Made by a program: the position numbers and the translations under genes. This document shows, piece after piece, positions 10,413 through 19,834 of a stretch of 64,000 nt of DNA. Location of the stretch: the NCBI RefSeq assembly GCF_026241315.1, contig NZ_JAPHNA010000005.1, positions 1-64,000 of the forward strand, in the 5' to 3' direction. Below the pieces are notes generated by a model. It saw nothing but the letters and a program-made list of their open reading frames with translations, did not search any database and was not told the origin of the DNA. Position 1 is the first letter of the stretch. Each line of letters opens with the position of its first letter. This stretch comes from Campylobacter sp. MIT 21-1684 (lineage in GTDB: Bacteria > Campylobacterota > Campylobacteria > Campylobacterales > Campylobacteraceae).

Positions 10413-10443
10413 GAAACCAAAGAGTTTATAGCTTTTTGGTTTC
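10413..10443 (+). terminator. Probable rho-independent terminator after the TonB receptor
   Basis: GAAACCAAA and TTTGGTTTC form a perfect 9-bp stem with a 13-base loop, followed shortly by TTTTTT. It lies 39 bases after the receptor stop and before the NUDIX gene, separating the two transcripts. Confidence 0.55.
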
Positions 10444-10505
10444 AAAGTTTTTTAAGCAGAAATTTACTACCTTTTTATAACCTTCTTTATTCAAGGAAAA
10501 AAATA

Positions 10506-11096
10506 ATGGCTTTTACAGATTTACAGGAAGAGTATTTTGATAGTTCCATTTATATCAAACCAAAAAGATTTTCTTATAAAAGCAATAATAAAGCTTGTGT
10601 TTGGGATTTTATTGAAGCTAAAGATAGTGTTTCTATACTTTTATATCACCAAACTTTTAAAAGCTTTATCTTTGTACGTCAATTTAGAATTCCACTTTGG
10701 TACCACCAAAACCGCGATAAAACTTATAAGAAAGATGAAAATATGGGTTATACTATTGAGCTTTGCTCTGGACTTGTAGATAAAAATATTTCTTTAGAGC
10801 AAATTGCTAAAGAAGAGTGTATTGAAGAGCTTGGTTATGCCCCTAAGATTTTTGAGAAAATAGGAGATTTTTATACAGGTTTTGGTTCTGGAGTAAGCAA
10901 ACAGAGTTTTTATTTTGCTGTTGTAAATGAGAATGATAAAATTGCACAAGGGGGAGGTGTTGATGGAGAACAAATTGAAGCAGTCTATGTAAAAGTAGAA
11001 GAATTTGAGAGTTTTATTCAGAATGTTATACATTCACCCTTGCTTAATTTTTCTTATTTATGGTTTATGAAAGAAAAAAGCAGATTATTTTGTTAA
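10506..11096 (+). CDS. NUDIX hydrolase (nucleoside-diphosphate-sugar pyrophosphatase-like)
   Basis: A 196-residue NUDIX protein. The box reads GLVDKN...KEECIEELGY at roughly residues 86-108. It keeps the catalytic EExxEELG-like core but deviates at two consensus places (Ile for Glu, Glu for Arg). The upstream FVRQFRIPLWY and downstream FYTGFGSGVSKQSFYFAVV segments resemble ADP/UDP-sugar diphosphatases, which cleave nucleotide sugars to sugar phosphate and NMP. AAGGA precedes the ATG. Position after the TonB receptor corresponds to C. jejuni Cj0445. The exact substrate cannot be read from sequence. Confidence 0.8.
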   Translation: MAFTDLQEEYFDSSIYIKPKRFSYKSNNKACVWDFIEAKDSVSILLYHQTFKSFIFVRQFRIPLWYHQNRDKTYKKDENMGYTIELCSGLVDKNISLEQIAKEECIEELGYAPKIFEKIGDFYTGFGSGVSKQSFYFAVVNENDKIAQGGGVDGEQIEAVYVKVEEFESFIQNVIHSPLLNFSYLWFMKEKSRLFC

Positions 11097-11314
11097 GTTT
11101 TGAATGTAAAGAAATTCTGTTTTAATTGCTGCAAAAAGTTAAAGAAACTAGTTTGAGTACAATCATTTAAAACGCAATACTTTCTTGTAGAACAAAAGTA
11201 AGTGTATTCATACTCAATTTTCAATGAGTTTTATCCTATCAAAAAAGAAAACGAGCTTTTAACCTTTACTTTAATTAAAATACTCTATAATCCGTTAATA
11301 CTTAAAGGTGGAGA
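11097..11314. other. Intergenic region before mnmG
   Basis: 218 bases containing a TATAAT at 11286-11291, a good vegetative -10 placed 24 bases before the mnmG ATG. No open frame, tRNA or strong terminator hairpin was found in the rest. Confidence 0.45.
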
Positions 11315-13174
11315 ATGTTTGATATTATAGTCATTGGAGGCGGACACGCTGGTATTGAAGCAAGTCACGTTTCTGCAAGAATGGGAAAAAAGACCTTGCT
11401 TTTAACAACGCTTGTTGAGCAAATTGGTGCTGCAAGTTGCAATCCGGCTGTTGGAGGACTCGCAAAAGGACATTTAGTGAAAGAGCTTGATGCAATGGGT
11501 GGCTTGATGGGTGAAATTACTGATAGAGCAGGGATACAATTTCGCATACTTAATGAAAGCAAAGGTGTTGCTGTACAAGGCAGCAGAGCACAAATTGATA
11601 TGGATCAGTATAAGATTATCGCTCGTAATATACTTTTAAAGCTTGAAAATTTGGAGATTTCTCAAGAACAAGTTGTTGCTTTACTTGTTGAGGGAAATGA
11701 AGTAAAAGGCGTAAAAACAAATCTCCAAAATGAATATTATGCAAAAAAAATTATTCTTACAACAGGAACTTTTTTAAATGGATTGATTCATATAGGTGAG
11801 AACAAGCTTGAAGCTGGAAGAGTTGGAGAACTCGCTTCTGTAAGGCTTGGACACTACCTTAAAGAATTAGGATTACATATAGGAAGATTGAAAACTGGAA
11901 CTTGTCCTAGAGTGTCAGCAAAAAGTATAGATTTTTCCGTTCTTGAAATTCAATATGGAGATGAAAAGCCTAAGCCTTTTAGTTTTCGCACAAATAATTT
12001 TTCACCAAAGCAACTTCCTTGTTATATAGCAAGGACAAACACACAAACACACGAAATTATCAAAAAGAATTTTTATAGAGCTCCGCTTTTTACAGGGCAA
12101 ATTGAAGGGGTTGGTCCAAGATACTGTCCTTCTATCGAAGATAAAATTAACCGCTTTGGTGATAAGCAAAGCCATCATTTGTTTATAGAACCCCAAACGA
12201 TTGCTGCAACGGAATATTATATCAATGGTTTTTCTACTTCCTTGCCTTATGAAGTACAAAAAGAAATGCTGCAAAGCATCAAAGGTTTTGAAGATGCTAA
12301 AATAACACGTTTTGGTTATGCTATTGAATATGATTACCTTATACCAACACAATTGTATCATAGTCTTGAAACAAAACAAGTGAAAAATTTATACTGTGCA
12401 GGACAGATTAATGGTACTACAGGATATGAGGAAGCGGCAGTTCAAGGCTTTATGGCCGGAGTTAATGCTGTTTTGGCAATACAGGAAAAATCGCCATTTA
12501 TTTTAGGACGCGACGAGGCTTATATAGGAGTTTTGATTGATGATTTAGTAACAAAAGGTACAAAAGAACCTTATAGAATGTTTACTTCAAGGGCTGAATT
12601 TAGACTCCTTTTGCGAGAAGAAAATGCTATAGTAAGACTTGGAAAATATGGTTATGACTTTGGACTTTTAGATAAGGAACATTATGCTTTTATACAAAAA
12701 TTATCTGAAAATGTTTCAAAAGGTTTTAATCTCTTGCTTTCAAAAGAAATTACACCTAATATCCAAAACAATACTTTTTTACAAGAATTGAACGAAGAAA
12801 AAATTTCTTCTGTTATCAGCCTTCAGAAAATTGTTGCAAGAACAAGTTTTACGACAGAAAAACTTAAAAAACTTGACCCAATTTTTAAGAATATGGATGA
12901 ATATGCCTTAAGGGAAGTACTTAGCGAAGCGAAATACTATCATTATGTGTGTATGCAAAAGGCACAAGTTGAAAAAATGAAAAGTTTAAGAGAGCTTAAA
13001 ATTCCGGAAAATTGTGATTTTAAAGCTATAAGCGGACTAAGCAATGAAGTCGTTGAAAAACTACAAGAATATAAACCGCTAACACTTTTTGCAGCAAGTA
13101 GAATTAGCGGGATAACTCCTGCAGCTTTAGACATATTGCAAATTTATATTAAAACACAAAAGAAAAAGGCTTAA
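11315..13174 (+). CDS. mnmG: tRNA uridine 5-carboxymethylaminomethyl modification enzyme MnmG (GidA)
   Basis: With MnmE this FAD enzyme installs the (carboxymethyl)aminomethyl group on wobble U34 of several tRNAs. The 619-residue protein begins with the FAD-binding [12 protein letters not shown], then [22 protein letters not shown], the GTFLNG segment, [10 protein letters not shown] and [18 protein letters not shown], with the helical MnmE-interacting tail ending in [22 protein letters not shown] precedes the ATG. It is transcribed alone. A weak hairpin (AAAAAGGCT paired with AGTCTTTTT, including one G-T pair) lies just after it at 13163-13194. Confidence 0.96.
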   Translation: MFDIIVIGGGHAGIEASHVSARMGKKTLLLTTLVEQIGAASCNPAVGGLAKGHLVKELDAMGGLMGEITDRAGIQFRILNESKGVAVQGSRAQIDMDQYKIIARNILLKLENLEISQEQVVALLVEGNEVKGVKTNLQNEYYAKKIILTTGTFLNGLIHIGENKLEAGRVGELASVRLGHYLKELGLHIGRLKTGTCPRVSAKSIDFSVLEIQYGDEKPKPFSFRTNNFSPKQLPCYIARTNTQTHEIIKKNFYRAPLFTGQIEGVGPRYCPSIEDKINRFGDKQSHHLFIEPQTIAATEYYINGFSTSLPYEVQKEMLQSIKGFEDAKITRFGYAIEYDYLIPTQLYHSLETKQVKNLYCAGQINGTTGYEEAAVQGFMAGVNAVLAIQEKSPFILGRDEAYIGVLIDDLVTKGTKEPYRMFTSRAEFRLLLREENAIVRLGKYGYDFGLLDKEHYAFIQKLSENVSKGFNLLLSKEITPNIQNNTFLQELNEEKISSVISLQKIVARTSFTTEKLKKLDPIFKNMDEYALREVLSEAKYYHYVCMQKAQVEKMKSLRELKIPENCDFKAISGLSNEVVEKLQEYKPLTLFAASRISGITPAALDILQIYIKTQKKKA

Positions 13175-13399
13175 ATGTTTTTTTGAGTCTTTTTTATTGG
13201 ATTGAAAATTCTGAAAAGATTTCAAAATAATCTCTCGTTTTCATTTTTCTAGCATTTTTATACAGCCTTTTGTACAGCAGTATCAGAGTAAGGTAAAGCT
13301 TAAAAAATACTAAAAAAAGAAAAAATTTATTTTATTTTAGATACACTGCTAAATTTAATTAACGAAAGCAAAAACAAACCAAAAAGAAAGGAATGGACA
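13175..13399. other. Intergenic region mnmG/petA
   Basis: 225 AT-rich bases with no plausible open frame. A run resembling TTTTATTTTAGATACACT about 70 bases before petA could serve as promoter, but no element is strong enough to assign. Confidence 0.3.
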
Positions 13400-13903
13400 A
13401 TGGCTACATCTGAAAGCAGACGAAGTTTTATGGGTTTTGCATTTGGCGCTGTGGCTGCTGTGGGTGGTGTTTTTTCACTTGTTGCGATGAAAAAAACTTG
13501 GGATCCGCTTCCAAGTGTGAAAGCTGCAGGTTTTACCACAGTAGATTTATCAGGGATGCAAAATGGAGAGCTAAGAACCATAGAATGGCGTAAAAAACCT
13601 ATTTTTATATTGAAAAAAGATTCAAATATGGGAAAAGATAGCAAACGCGATGTTGTAGTGCAGAATGATACTTATACGGTTGTGATAGGACTTTGCACTC
13701 ATTTAGGCTGTATCCCAGCTTATGCACCAAATGAGCAACTTTTTAAATGCGCCTGTCACGGTGGAGAATTTGACACGAGTGGAAAAAATATTTTTGGACC
13801 ACCACCAAGACCGCTTGATATACCTCCTTTTAAAATTGACGGAACCAAACTTGTTTTAGGAGAAGAGGGTTCTGAGTATAAAAAAATGATTGCGGAGGTT
13901 TAA
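13400..13903 (+). CDS. petA: Ubiquinol-cytochrome c reductase iron-sulfur (Rieske) subunit
   Basis: The Rieske subunit of the bc1 complex passes an electron from menaquinol to the cytochrome c subunit. The N-terminal ESRRSFMG followed by a hydrophobic stretch to about residue 30 is a twin-arginine-type signal anchor. The [2Fe-2S] ligands are in CTHLGC (Cys99, His101) and CACHGGEFD (Cys117, His120), with Cys104 and Cys119 as the likely disulfide. AAAGGAATGG precedes the ATG. It is the first gene of petABC; petB begins one base after its stop. Confidence 0.95.
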   Translation: MATSESRRSFMGFAFGAVAAVGGVFSLVAMKKTWDPLPSVKAAGFTTVDLSGMQNGELRTIEWRKKPIFILKKDSNMGKDSKRDVVVQNDTYTVVIGLCTHLGCIPAYAPNEQLFKCACHGGEFDTSGKNIFGPPPRPLDIPPFKIDGTKLVLGEEGSEYKKMIAEV

Positions 13904-13904
13904 A

Positions 13905-15155
13905 ATGGCACACATACAAAAAGCTAATGGACTAGTGGATTGGCTTGACCAAAGACTTGCTATACGTAAATTACTGAATGTTTTAATGATTCAGTATTGG
14001 ATACCAAAACAAATTAATTTCTTATGGGCTATGGGTGTTATTTTAACTACTCTTTTTGCCATTCTTTTTGTTACAGGACTTTTACTTGTGATGTATTACA
14101 AACCAGATACCGCTTTGGCATTTGATAGTGTGAATAAAACTATTATGCAAGAAGTGGAGTATGGTTGGCTTTGGCGGCATATGCATGGCGTTGCTGCTTC
14201 TGTAATTTTTTTGATCATATACATTCATATGCTTACAGGAATTTATTATGGCTCTTATAAAAAAGGGCGGGAGATGATTTGGATTAGCGGTATGCTTTTA
14301 TTTGTTGTTTTTTCAGCTGAAGCTTTTAGCGGTTATATGCTTCCTTGGGGACAAATGAGCTATTGGGCAGCGCAAGTTATTACAAATCTTTTTGGAGGAA
14401 TTCCTTTTATAGGTTCTGAACTTGTCGTTTGGATACGAGGTGATTATGCTGTATCTGATCCGACATTAACAAGATTTTTTATGCTCCACGTGTGTTTATT
14501 ACCTATTGTCATTTTAACTTTGATTGCTTTTCACTTTTATGCTTTAAGAATCCCACACGTTAATAATGAAATTGCTGAGGAGCTTGATTTTGACCTAGAA
14601 GCTGAAAAATATTTAGCAGGAGATACAAAAGGAGCTAAAGTTATCCCTTTTTGGCCAGCTTTCTTATCAAAAGATTTTATGTATATTTGTCTTTTTATGA
14701 TTTTCTTTTTCTATCTTGTCTCTTTTAAATTTGATTTTGCAATGGATCCTATTAATTTTGATCCAGCAAATGCACTCAAAACTCCAGCACATATTTACCC
14801 TGAATGGTATTTTTTATGGTCTTATGAAGTTTTAAGAGGTTTTTTCTTTGATATAGGAAATATCAAAGCTTTTGATATAGGTTTGACTGCTTTTGGTATA
14901 GCTCAAGTCATCTTTTTCTTACTTCCTTGGCTTGATAGAAGTGATGTTGTAAAACCAGCGCACGAAAGACCTCTATTTTTTATTTGGTTTTGGCTTTTAC
15001 TTATCGATCTCATTGTTTTAACAATTTATGGCAAATTGCCTCCAACAGGTATTAATGCTTGGGTAGGTTTTTATGCTTCTGTAATATTTTTATTATTGCT
15101 TGTAGTAGCCTTACCTGTTATTACAATTTTAGAAAGAAAAGGAGCGAAACAATGA
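13905..15155 (+). CDS. petB: Ubiquinol-cytochrome c reductase cytochrome b subunit
   Basis: The membrane core of the bc1 complex, carrying the two b haems and the quinol sites. The 416-residue protein has about eight hydrophobic segments. Paired haem histidines lie in WRHMHGVAAS/YIHMLTGIYYG and MLHVCLLP/FHFYALRIPHV. The Qo-site motif PEWYFLWSYEVLR is present. The start at 13905 follows the Rieske gene's GGAGG; the longer frame begins inside petA. Its stop overlaps the petC start (ATGA). Confidence 0.95.
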   Translation: MAHIQKANGLVDWLDQRLAIRKLLNVLMIQYWIPKQINFLWAMGVILTTLFAILFVTGLLLVMYYKPDTALAFDSVNKTIMQEVEYGWLWRHMHGVAASVIFLIIYIHMLTGIYYGSYKKGREMIWISGMLLFVVFSAEAFSGYMLPWGQMSYWAAQVITNLFGGIPFIGSELVVWIRGDYAVSDPTLTRFFMLHVCLLPIVILTLIAFHFYALRIPHVNNEIAEELDFDLEAEKYLAGDTKGAKVIPFWPAFLSKDFMYICLFMIFFFYLVSFKFDFAMDPINFDPANALKTPAHIYPEWYFLWSYEVLRGFFFDIGNIKAFDIGLTAFGIAQVIFFLLPWLDRSDVVKPAHERPLFFIWFWLLLIDLIVLTIYGKLPPTGINAWVGFYASVIFLLLLVVALPVITILERKGAKQ

Positions 15156-16273
15156 GAGAGCTGAAAATATTTTTTGTTGTAGTTATTTTTACAGCGCTTG
15201 TGTATTGGGGAGTTGAACCTTATGCTCATTCTGTAATGAAATCTCACGTTACTCCTGCTAATTTTAATTTTTCACAAGAAGATATCCATTTCGCAAAAGA
15301 AACAGTTACTGCAAAAGAATTAATTCTTCAAGAAGCCCAAGATTCAAACGACTCCTCTAGAGCAGAAAGTGCTCAAAAAGAACTTGATAAAGCTAAAGAA
15401 AATTTAGCAAAAGAAGAAGCACTTTGGGCAGCAGTTGATAAAATAGATTTTAGTCGTGCAGATACAGGTAAAGGAAAAGAATTTTTTCAAAGTAATTGTT
15501 TTGCATGTCACGGCTTACAAGAGGATGGTATAGAAGCTAGTATTACCGATTCTTCTTTGGGTGTGATTCCACCGGATTTAAGTTCAGCAGGGAGTTTGTA
15601 TGATGAAAGGTTTTTGGCGGCTTTGATTATGCAGCCAGCTCTTGCCTTGAAAATTGAGCATAAATTTCCAGATGGTTTTCTAATGACACCTTATAACACT
15701 GATGATAGCAGTGATAGCGAAGAAGTTGTATATTCAAATATCGCAAATGTAATCGCATACCTTAAGGAAGTTAGTGTTCGCTTTGAAGCCAACGAAGATT
15801 CAAATATTAAAAAAGAATTAGAACTTAAATATACACAGTTTGATGAAAAACAGAAAAATTTCCTTATTGAAAAAGATACAAGATTTGCGAAAGAAAAATC
15901 AGCTTTTATCCAAGCTTGTGGTCGTTGTCACGATATAAAATATGATAATTTTTTCACCGAATCAAAACAAGAGGATTTAAAAAATTATCTCGGTTCGATT
16001 CCTCCTGATCTTTCTATGATGATTAGGTCTCGCGGAGGACAATATTTACACGACTTTATTAACAATACGCAAAAACTTCTTCCCGGAACGGCTATGCCAA
16101 GAGTTGGGCTTAATGAAAATGCACAAGCAAAAGTTATCTCTTATATAGAAAAAGTTGGTGATAGCAAAAAAGAAGAGAGAGAGAGTACAGGAATTTATAT
16201 TATGATATTCTTCGTAGTTTTAAGTATTTTTGCTATTGCTTGGAAAAAAGTTATTTGGTCTAAGCTGCATTAA
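15152..16273 (+). CDS. petC: Ubiquinol-cytochrome c reductase dihaem cytochrome c subunit
   Basis: The periplasmic electron-accepting subunit of the bc1 complex, in the dihaem form typical of epsilonproteobacteria. The 373-residue protein has an N-terminal membrane anchor (residues 5-20), an alanine/glutamate-rich coiled segment at about 45-95, and haem motifs CFACH (116-120) and CGRCH (256-260). A second hydrophobic helix near the C-terminus anchors the other end. Methionines such as LMTPYN and GTAMPRVG are likely sixth ligands. ATG overlaps the petB stop by four bases. Confidence 0.95.
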   Translation: MRELKIFFVVVIFTALVYWGVEPYAHSVMKSHVTPANFNFSQEDIHFAKETVTAKELILQEAQDSNDSSRAESAQKELDKAKENLAKEEALWAAVDKIDFSRADTGKGKEFFQSNCFACHGLQEDGIEASITDSSLGVIPPDLSSAGSLYDERFLAALIMQPALALKIEHKFPDGFLMTPYNTDDSSDSEEVVYSNIANVIAYLKEVSVRFEANEDSNIKKELELKYTQFDEKQKNFLIEKDTRFAKEKSAFIQACGRCHDIKYDNFFTESKQEDLKNYLGSIPPDLSMMIRSRGGQYLHDFINNTQKLLPGTAMPRVGLNENAQAKVISYIEKVGDSKKEERESTGIYIMIFFVVLSIFAIAWKKVIWSKLH

Positions 16274-16300
16274 AAAATTGTACCCTTGTGGTACAATTTT
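16274..16300 (+). terminator. Terminator hairpin of the pet operon
   Basis: AAAATTGTACC and GGTACAATTTT form a perfect 11-bp stem around CTTGT, directly after the petC stop, followed by CTCTTTCT. The A- and T-rich arms make it work in either direction, so it may also insulate the converging chemoreceptor gene. Confidence 0.75.
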
Positions 16301-16310
16301 CTCTTTCTAT

Positions 16311-16333
16311 AAACAGCATTTTTAAAGCTGTTT
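16311..16333 (-). terminator. Probable terminator of the tlp6-like gene
   Basis: AAACAGC and GCTGTTT form a 7-bp stem with a 9-base loop, just beyond the chemoreceptor stop at 16341. It sits ten bases from the pet hairpin, so two back-to-back hairpins separate converging transcripts. Confidence 0.45.
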
Positions 16334-16340
16334 TTAAATC

Positions 16341-17438
16341 TTAATTATCTGAACTTTCTTGAAGCATATCTTTAAAGACATTGAAAAGTTGAAGTGAAGC
16401 ATTTTCAGCATTTTCACATTTTTGTATAATTTGTTGTTGCGTTGTTTTGTTATTAGAATCTTCTGTGTTTGCTATTGCAATAGCCGAATTCATACTTTCG
16501 TGTACTTTTTGATGTGGCTCGTTTATCTTAATAAAGCTTTTAACGTGTCCAAATCTTTCTTTTCCAGAACTTGCAACCCATTTTCCTAGACGACAACTTG
16601 TATGATCAGCAAGTTGTTTGCCTGATTTGGCAAAGATCTCTTTATAACCATTCATTTTAAAAGCTATATGATCAAGTTTTGCTAAAGATACAAAGGCTTC
16701 AGAAGCTATTCCTACTGCATTATTGTTTGTAGAATGTGCTTCATTGACAAGATTGTTAAATTTTTCTGAGAAACTTATAATATGTGCATTAGAGTCCATA
16801 GAAATTTTTTCTACTTGCTCACTTTGGGTATTCATTTCATTAGCATTTTGTTTGAGAAGATTAATATTCATCTCTACTTCTGTGGTAGCTTTTTGTGTTT
16901 TTTCTGCGAGTTTTCGAACTTCATCAGCCACAACAGCAAATCCGCGTCCGTGTTCTCCAGCTCTAGCAGCTTCAATAGCTGCATTTAATGCAAGGAGATT
17001 GGTTTGATCAGATACATCTTTAATTAAATTAATAACATTGGTAATTTCATCCACGCTTCTATGTAAAGTATTTGCAGTATCTCTTGTTTTATTTGCTGAT
17101 TCTGTAATGTCGCTAAGCGAGGCATTGATAACATTAGCAATTTGATTGAGTTCTTCCATAGCAGAGAGGGAAGTTTGGGAGTAATTTGAGATAATTTCTG
17201 CTTTATTGACATTGTCAAGCATATCATTTTGAACAGTAGCAATATTGTTCAAAACTCCATTTAACAATACATTTAAAAGTTCAGTTTTGAGTTTTGATTC
17301 TGTATCTTCTTGTTGTAGAAGAGCAATTTTATTTTTTAGTTGCGAATTTTCAGCATGAATTTGTGCAAATTGCTCCTTTAGTCTCGTATTTTCTTCTTTT
17401 ATTTTTTGAAGTTCTAGATTGTTTTTAATACTAAACAT
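16341..17438 (-). CDS. Cytoplasmic methyl-accepting chemotaxis protein with CZB domain (Tlp6-like)
   Basis: A 365-residue chemoreceptor without membrane segments. It starts with a coiled coil (about residues 5-50). The methyl-accepting signalling hairpin follows, with the near-invariant tip [18 protein letters not shown] and [17 protein letters not shown]-terminal chemoreceptor zinc-binding (CZB) domain is marked by HTSCRLGKW and later histidines ([14 protein letters not shown]). Family knowledge says CZB domains bind zinc and respond to oxidants or pH. Start 17438 is favoured by AAGGA; the frame extends upstream. The neighbours (small DUF465 gene, rpmB, rpe, dnaQ) match C. jejuni Cj0448c (Tlp6). 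Confidence 0.85.
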   Translation of the reverse strand: MFSIKNNLELQKIKEENTRLKEQFAQIHAENSQLKNKIALLQQEDTESKLKTELLNVLLNGVLNNIATVQNDMLDNVNKAEIISNYSQTSLSAMEELNQIANVINASLSDITESANKTRDTANTLHRSVDEITNVINLIKDVSDQTNLLALNAAIEAARAGEHGRGFAVVADEVRKLAEKTQKATTEVEMNINLLKQNANEMNTQSEQVEKISMDSNAHIISFSEKFNNLVNEAHSTNNNAVGIASEAFVSLAKLDHIAFKMNGYKEIFAKSGKQLADHTSCRLGKWVASSGKERFGHVKSFIKINEPHQKVHESMNSAIAIANTEDSNNKTTQQQIIQKCENAENASLQLFNVFKDMLQESSDN

Positions 17439-17451
17439 CGTTTTTCCTTGA

Positions 17452-17667
17452 TTATTGTTTATAATTTTGTAGGTACTGTTTAAGCTCATCTTTGGTATGC
17501 AATTTTTCTTTTTTTAACGCTGAAATTTCCATATCGCTAAGAAAAACTCTTCCTTCTTCTGCATCTTTTATTTTATCATCAAGTTTATTATGATGTTCAA
17601 ATAATTTATCAAAATGAGCATCCTTACCTTTTAGCTCAGACATTAAATTTCTATACTCGTGTAACAT
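17452..17667 (-). CDS. Small DUF465/YdcH-like protein
   Basis: A 71-residue charged, all-helical protein beginning [12 protein letters not shown], with [15 protein letters not shown] and a second helix [14 protein letters not shown]. This is the helix-turn-helix hairpin of the DUF465 (YdcH) family, whose function is not known. AAAGGAG eight bases before the ATG at 17667 decides this start over the longer frame from 17688. It lies 13 bases upstream of the chemoreceptor gene and is probably co-transcribed, as in C. jejuni (Cj0449c). Confidence 0.75.
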   Translation of the reverse strand: MLHEYRNLMSELKGKDAHFDKLFEHHNKLDDKIKDAEEGRVFLSDMEISALKKEKLHTKDELKQYLQNYKQ

Positions 17668-17800
17668 ATTAACAACTCCTTTAAACATAGCTAATAATAA
17701 ACAATAATTTTACACTATTAAGTAAAATTTGGACTTAAAAAAACTTTAAATATTGCTTGGCTTAGTTTTAAAATAAAATACTTAAAATAGTGAGAGTTTG

Positions 17801-17826
17801 AAGTCTTAAGATTCTCCTTAAGACTT
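17801..17826 (-). terminator. Perfect 10-bp hairpin at the end of rpmB
   Basis: AAGTCTTAAG and CTTAAGACTT pair without mismatch around a 6-base loop. The stem includes two bases of the rpmB stop codon. No long U-run follows on the rpmB side, so it may act as a 3' processing or stabilising structure rather than a strict intrinsic terminator. Confidence 0.6.
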
Positions 17827-18019
17827 ATTTTGAATTGTGTTTTCTTAGCATTCTTAGTGTAGAAGCAGCGATTCTCATTTTTTTGGTAGTGCCATCTTCT
17901 AAAGTAATGCGCACTGTGCGGAGATTTGGTAAAAAACGTCTTTTTGTTTTATTATTTGCGTGACTGACATTGTTACCAACCATAGGACCTTTGCCTGTGA
18001 TTTGACATATTCTTGCCAT
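17825..18019 (-). CDS. rpmB: 50S ribosomal protein L28
   Basis: A 64-residue basic ribosomal protein of the large subunit. The family start [12 protein letters not shown], the [17 protein letters not shown] core and the [13 protein letters not shown] tail are all present. There are no zinc cysteine pairs, so this is the zinc-free form. It is monocistronic and divergent from rpe, with a hairpin at its stop. Confidence 0.96.
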   Translation of the reverse strand: MARICQITGKGPMVGNNVSHANNKTKRRFLPNLRTVRITLEDGTTKKMRIAASTLRMLRKHNSK

Positions 18020-18157
18020 AGTATATCCTTGTATATTTTTTGAAAATTTTTCAATTATAACAAAGAAAACCTGAAAGATTTCTAGAATTTTTAATTTCTT
18101 TTTTAAACAGAAAAAGATAGAATAATTTTTTTTGAAAATTATCGCACAAGGCTTTTT

Positions 18158-18805
18158 ATGTATGTAGCTCCAAGTTTATTATCAGCGAATTTTTTAAGAC
18201 TTGAAGAAGAAGTTCGAGCAGTGAGCGAAGCAGGGGCTGATTTGCTTCATATTGATGTAATGGACGGACATTTTGTTCCAAATTTAACTTTTGGTCCGTG
18301 TGTGCTTGAAAAGATTTCAACTATTACAGAAGTGCCTTTAGATATTCATTTGATGGTGAAAAATGTAGCGCAGTTTGTAGAGTTTTTTATCCCCTTACAA
18401 CCTAAATTTCTTTCTTTTCATATCGAAGCAGAAGAACATCCTATAAGACTTTGTGAGTATGTAAAAAATAAAGGAATTCATCCTGCTGTTGTATTAAATC
18501 CACACACTCCTATACAGTCAATTGAACATATAATAGAATTTGTAGATATGGTGCTTTTGATGAGTGTTAATCCCGGTTTCGGAGGTCAAAGTTTTCTTCC
18601 TATAACATATAGAAAAATTCAGCAGTTACGTGAGCTTATCGATACTCAAAATGCTAAAGTTTTTATAGAGGTTGATGGAGGGATCAATGGTTTAAATGCT
18701 CCAAATTTAGAAGAAGCAGGGGCTGATATACTTGTAGCTGGAAGCTATATTTTTTCCTCTCAAGATTACAAAACTTCTATTTCATCTTTAAAGCTCCAAT
18801 TTTGA
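18158..18805 (+). CDS. rpe: Ribulose-phosphate 3-epimerase
   Basis: It interconverts ribulose-5-phosphate and xylulose-5-phosphate in the pentose phosphate pathway. The 215-residue TIM barrel has APSLLSAN, the metal-binding [31 protein letters not shown] and VDGGI. AAGG precedes the ATG. Its TGA overlaps the TTG of dnaQ (TTGA), so the two are translationally coupled. Confidence 0.95.
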   Translation: MYVAPSLLSANFLRLEEEVRAVSEAGADLLHIDVMDGHFVPNLTFGPCVLEKISTITEVPLDIHLMVKNVAQFVEFFIPLQPKFLSFHIEAEEHPIRLCEYVKNKGIHPAVVLNPHTPIQSIEHIIEFVDMVLLMSVNPGFGGQSFLPITYRKIQQLRELIDTQNAKVFIEVDGGINGLNAPNLEEAGADILVAGSYIFSSQDYKTSISSLKLQF

Positions 18806-19584
18806 GTTTGCAAGAAGTTGAAGAAATCATTGCTGTTTTAAGCAAACAAAGCAAACCGTATGAGTGGGTGGTAAACGAATTTTCTAAGATAGATGAATTT
18901 GCACATTTAGATATTGATTTAGAAATTCTTAGGCTTATGGGATTGAGCTTGGAGTTACATAACAATAATATGGTGTTTTTAAAAAATCGCATACGAAAGA
19001 TTAAAGAAGAGGTCTTTTGCATAGTGGATATTGAAACTACCGGAGGCAAGACAAATGGAAAATTGTTGGAACTCGGCGCTGTAAAAATAAAGAATTTTCA
19101 AGAATTAGATCGTTTTGATACACTTGTTAAAGTTAAGGATATACCCGAGAACATCATAGAACTTACAGGTATCAGTCTGAATATGGTTCAAAATGCTCCA
19201 TCCTTAGCTAAGGTTTTACACGATTTTAGATTTTTTTTGCAAGACAGTATTTTTGTAGCTCATAATGCACAATTTGATTTTAACTTTCTTTCCAAAGCGA
19301 TGAATGAATGCGGTTTTGGAATCTTGCTAAACCGTTCAGTTTGTACCATCAATTTTGCAAGGCTTTGCATAGAGAGTCAATATTATGGACTTGAAACTCT
19401 AAAAGAATATCTAGGGATTAAAAGCATCCATCATAGGGCTTTAAGCGATGCTTTAGCTACGACTGAAATTTTTAAATACTGTCTTGAAAAACTTCCTTCT
19501 CATATTAAAACAACTCAAGAGCTTTTAGAATTTACCCAAAGTCCTCAAAAAAATGTAAGAAAAAAAAGAAAATCTTTATCGTAA
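18802..19584 (+). CDS. dnaQ: DNA polymerase III epsilon-like 3'-5' exonuclease
   Basis: A DEDDh exonuclease, presumed proofreading subunit of the replicative polymerase. The 260-residue protein has an N-terminal extension of about 70 residues before the three exo motifs: VDIETTGG (ExoI), HNAQFDFNF (ExoII) and HRALSDALAT (ExoIII, the histidine type). The start is TTG overlapping the rpe stop; a second TTG two codons later is equally possible. From memory, C. jejuni has thiC after it. That gene is absent here. Confidence 0.88.
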   Translation: MSLQEVEEIIAVLSKQSKPYEWVVNEFSKIDEFAHLDIDLEILRLMGLSLELHNNNMVFLKNRIRKIKEEVFCIVDIETTGGKTNGKLLELGAVKIKNFQELDRFDTLVKVKDIPENIIELTGISLNMVQNAPSLAKVLHDFRFFLQDSIFVAHNAQFDFNFLSKAMNECGFGILLNRSVCTINFARLCIESQYYGLETLKEYLGIKSIHHRALSDALATTEIFKYCLEKLPSHIKTTQELLEFTQSPQKNVRKKRKSLS

Positions 19585-19823
19585 AATAATCACAGCAGCT
19601 TGTGCTAGAGCCAGGCTAATTGAACATTTTATTGTTTAAGCTTTTGCTATTTTGATGATAAAACAAGTTTGAGGATGAATTGCTTGTAAAGAGTAAAGCT
19701 ATAGAAAGTTTGTTTATGTTCTGCTAATAATGTGTGTGAAACATTTAAGATTGCGCTCAATTAGATGTTTGAGAGTTATGGTTTTAGATATGCAAAACTA
19801 AGAATCGCTATTTTTGTGTTTTC
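19582..19823 (-). pseudogene. Possible decayed reading frame after dnaQ
   Basis: This 250-base gap has no intact gene. Read on the reverse strand it gives KIAILSFAYLKP, then after stops an open stretch LLAEHKQTFYSFTLYKQF, and in another frame SISLALAQAAVIIL. The order loosely resembles a DJ-1/PfpI-type domain as found in GlxA-like AraC regulators, broken by several stops and a shift. Similarity is by eye only, and chance is possible in such AT-rich DNA. Confidence 0.22.
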
Positions 19824-19834
19824 TAAAGTGATGA

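Noticed and set aside
10951-10960. Short G run in the NUDIX gene and a similar one in ureG (about 53408) as phase-variable tracts
   Set aside because: Both have only five G residues; Campylobacter contingency tracts are usually eight or more. No long poly-G tract was found anywhere in the window.
13327-13644. 105-codon reverse frame over petA
   Set aside because: It lies antisense to a clear Rieske gene, has no ribosome site and no recognisable domain.
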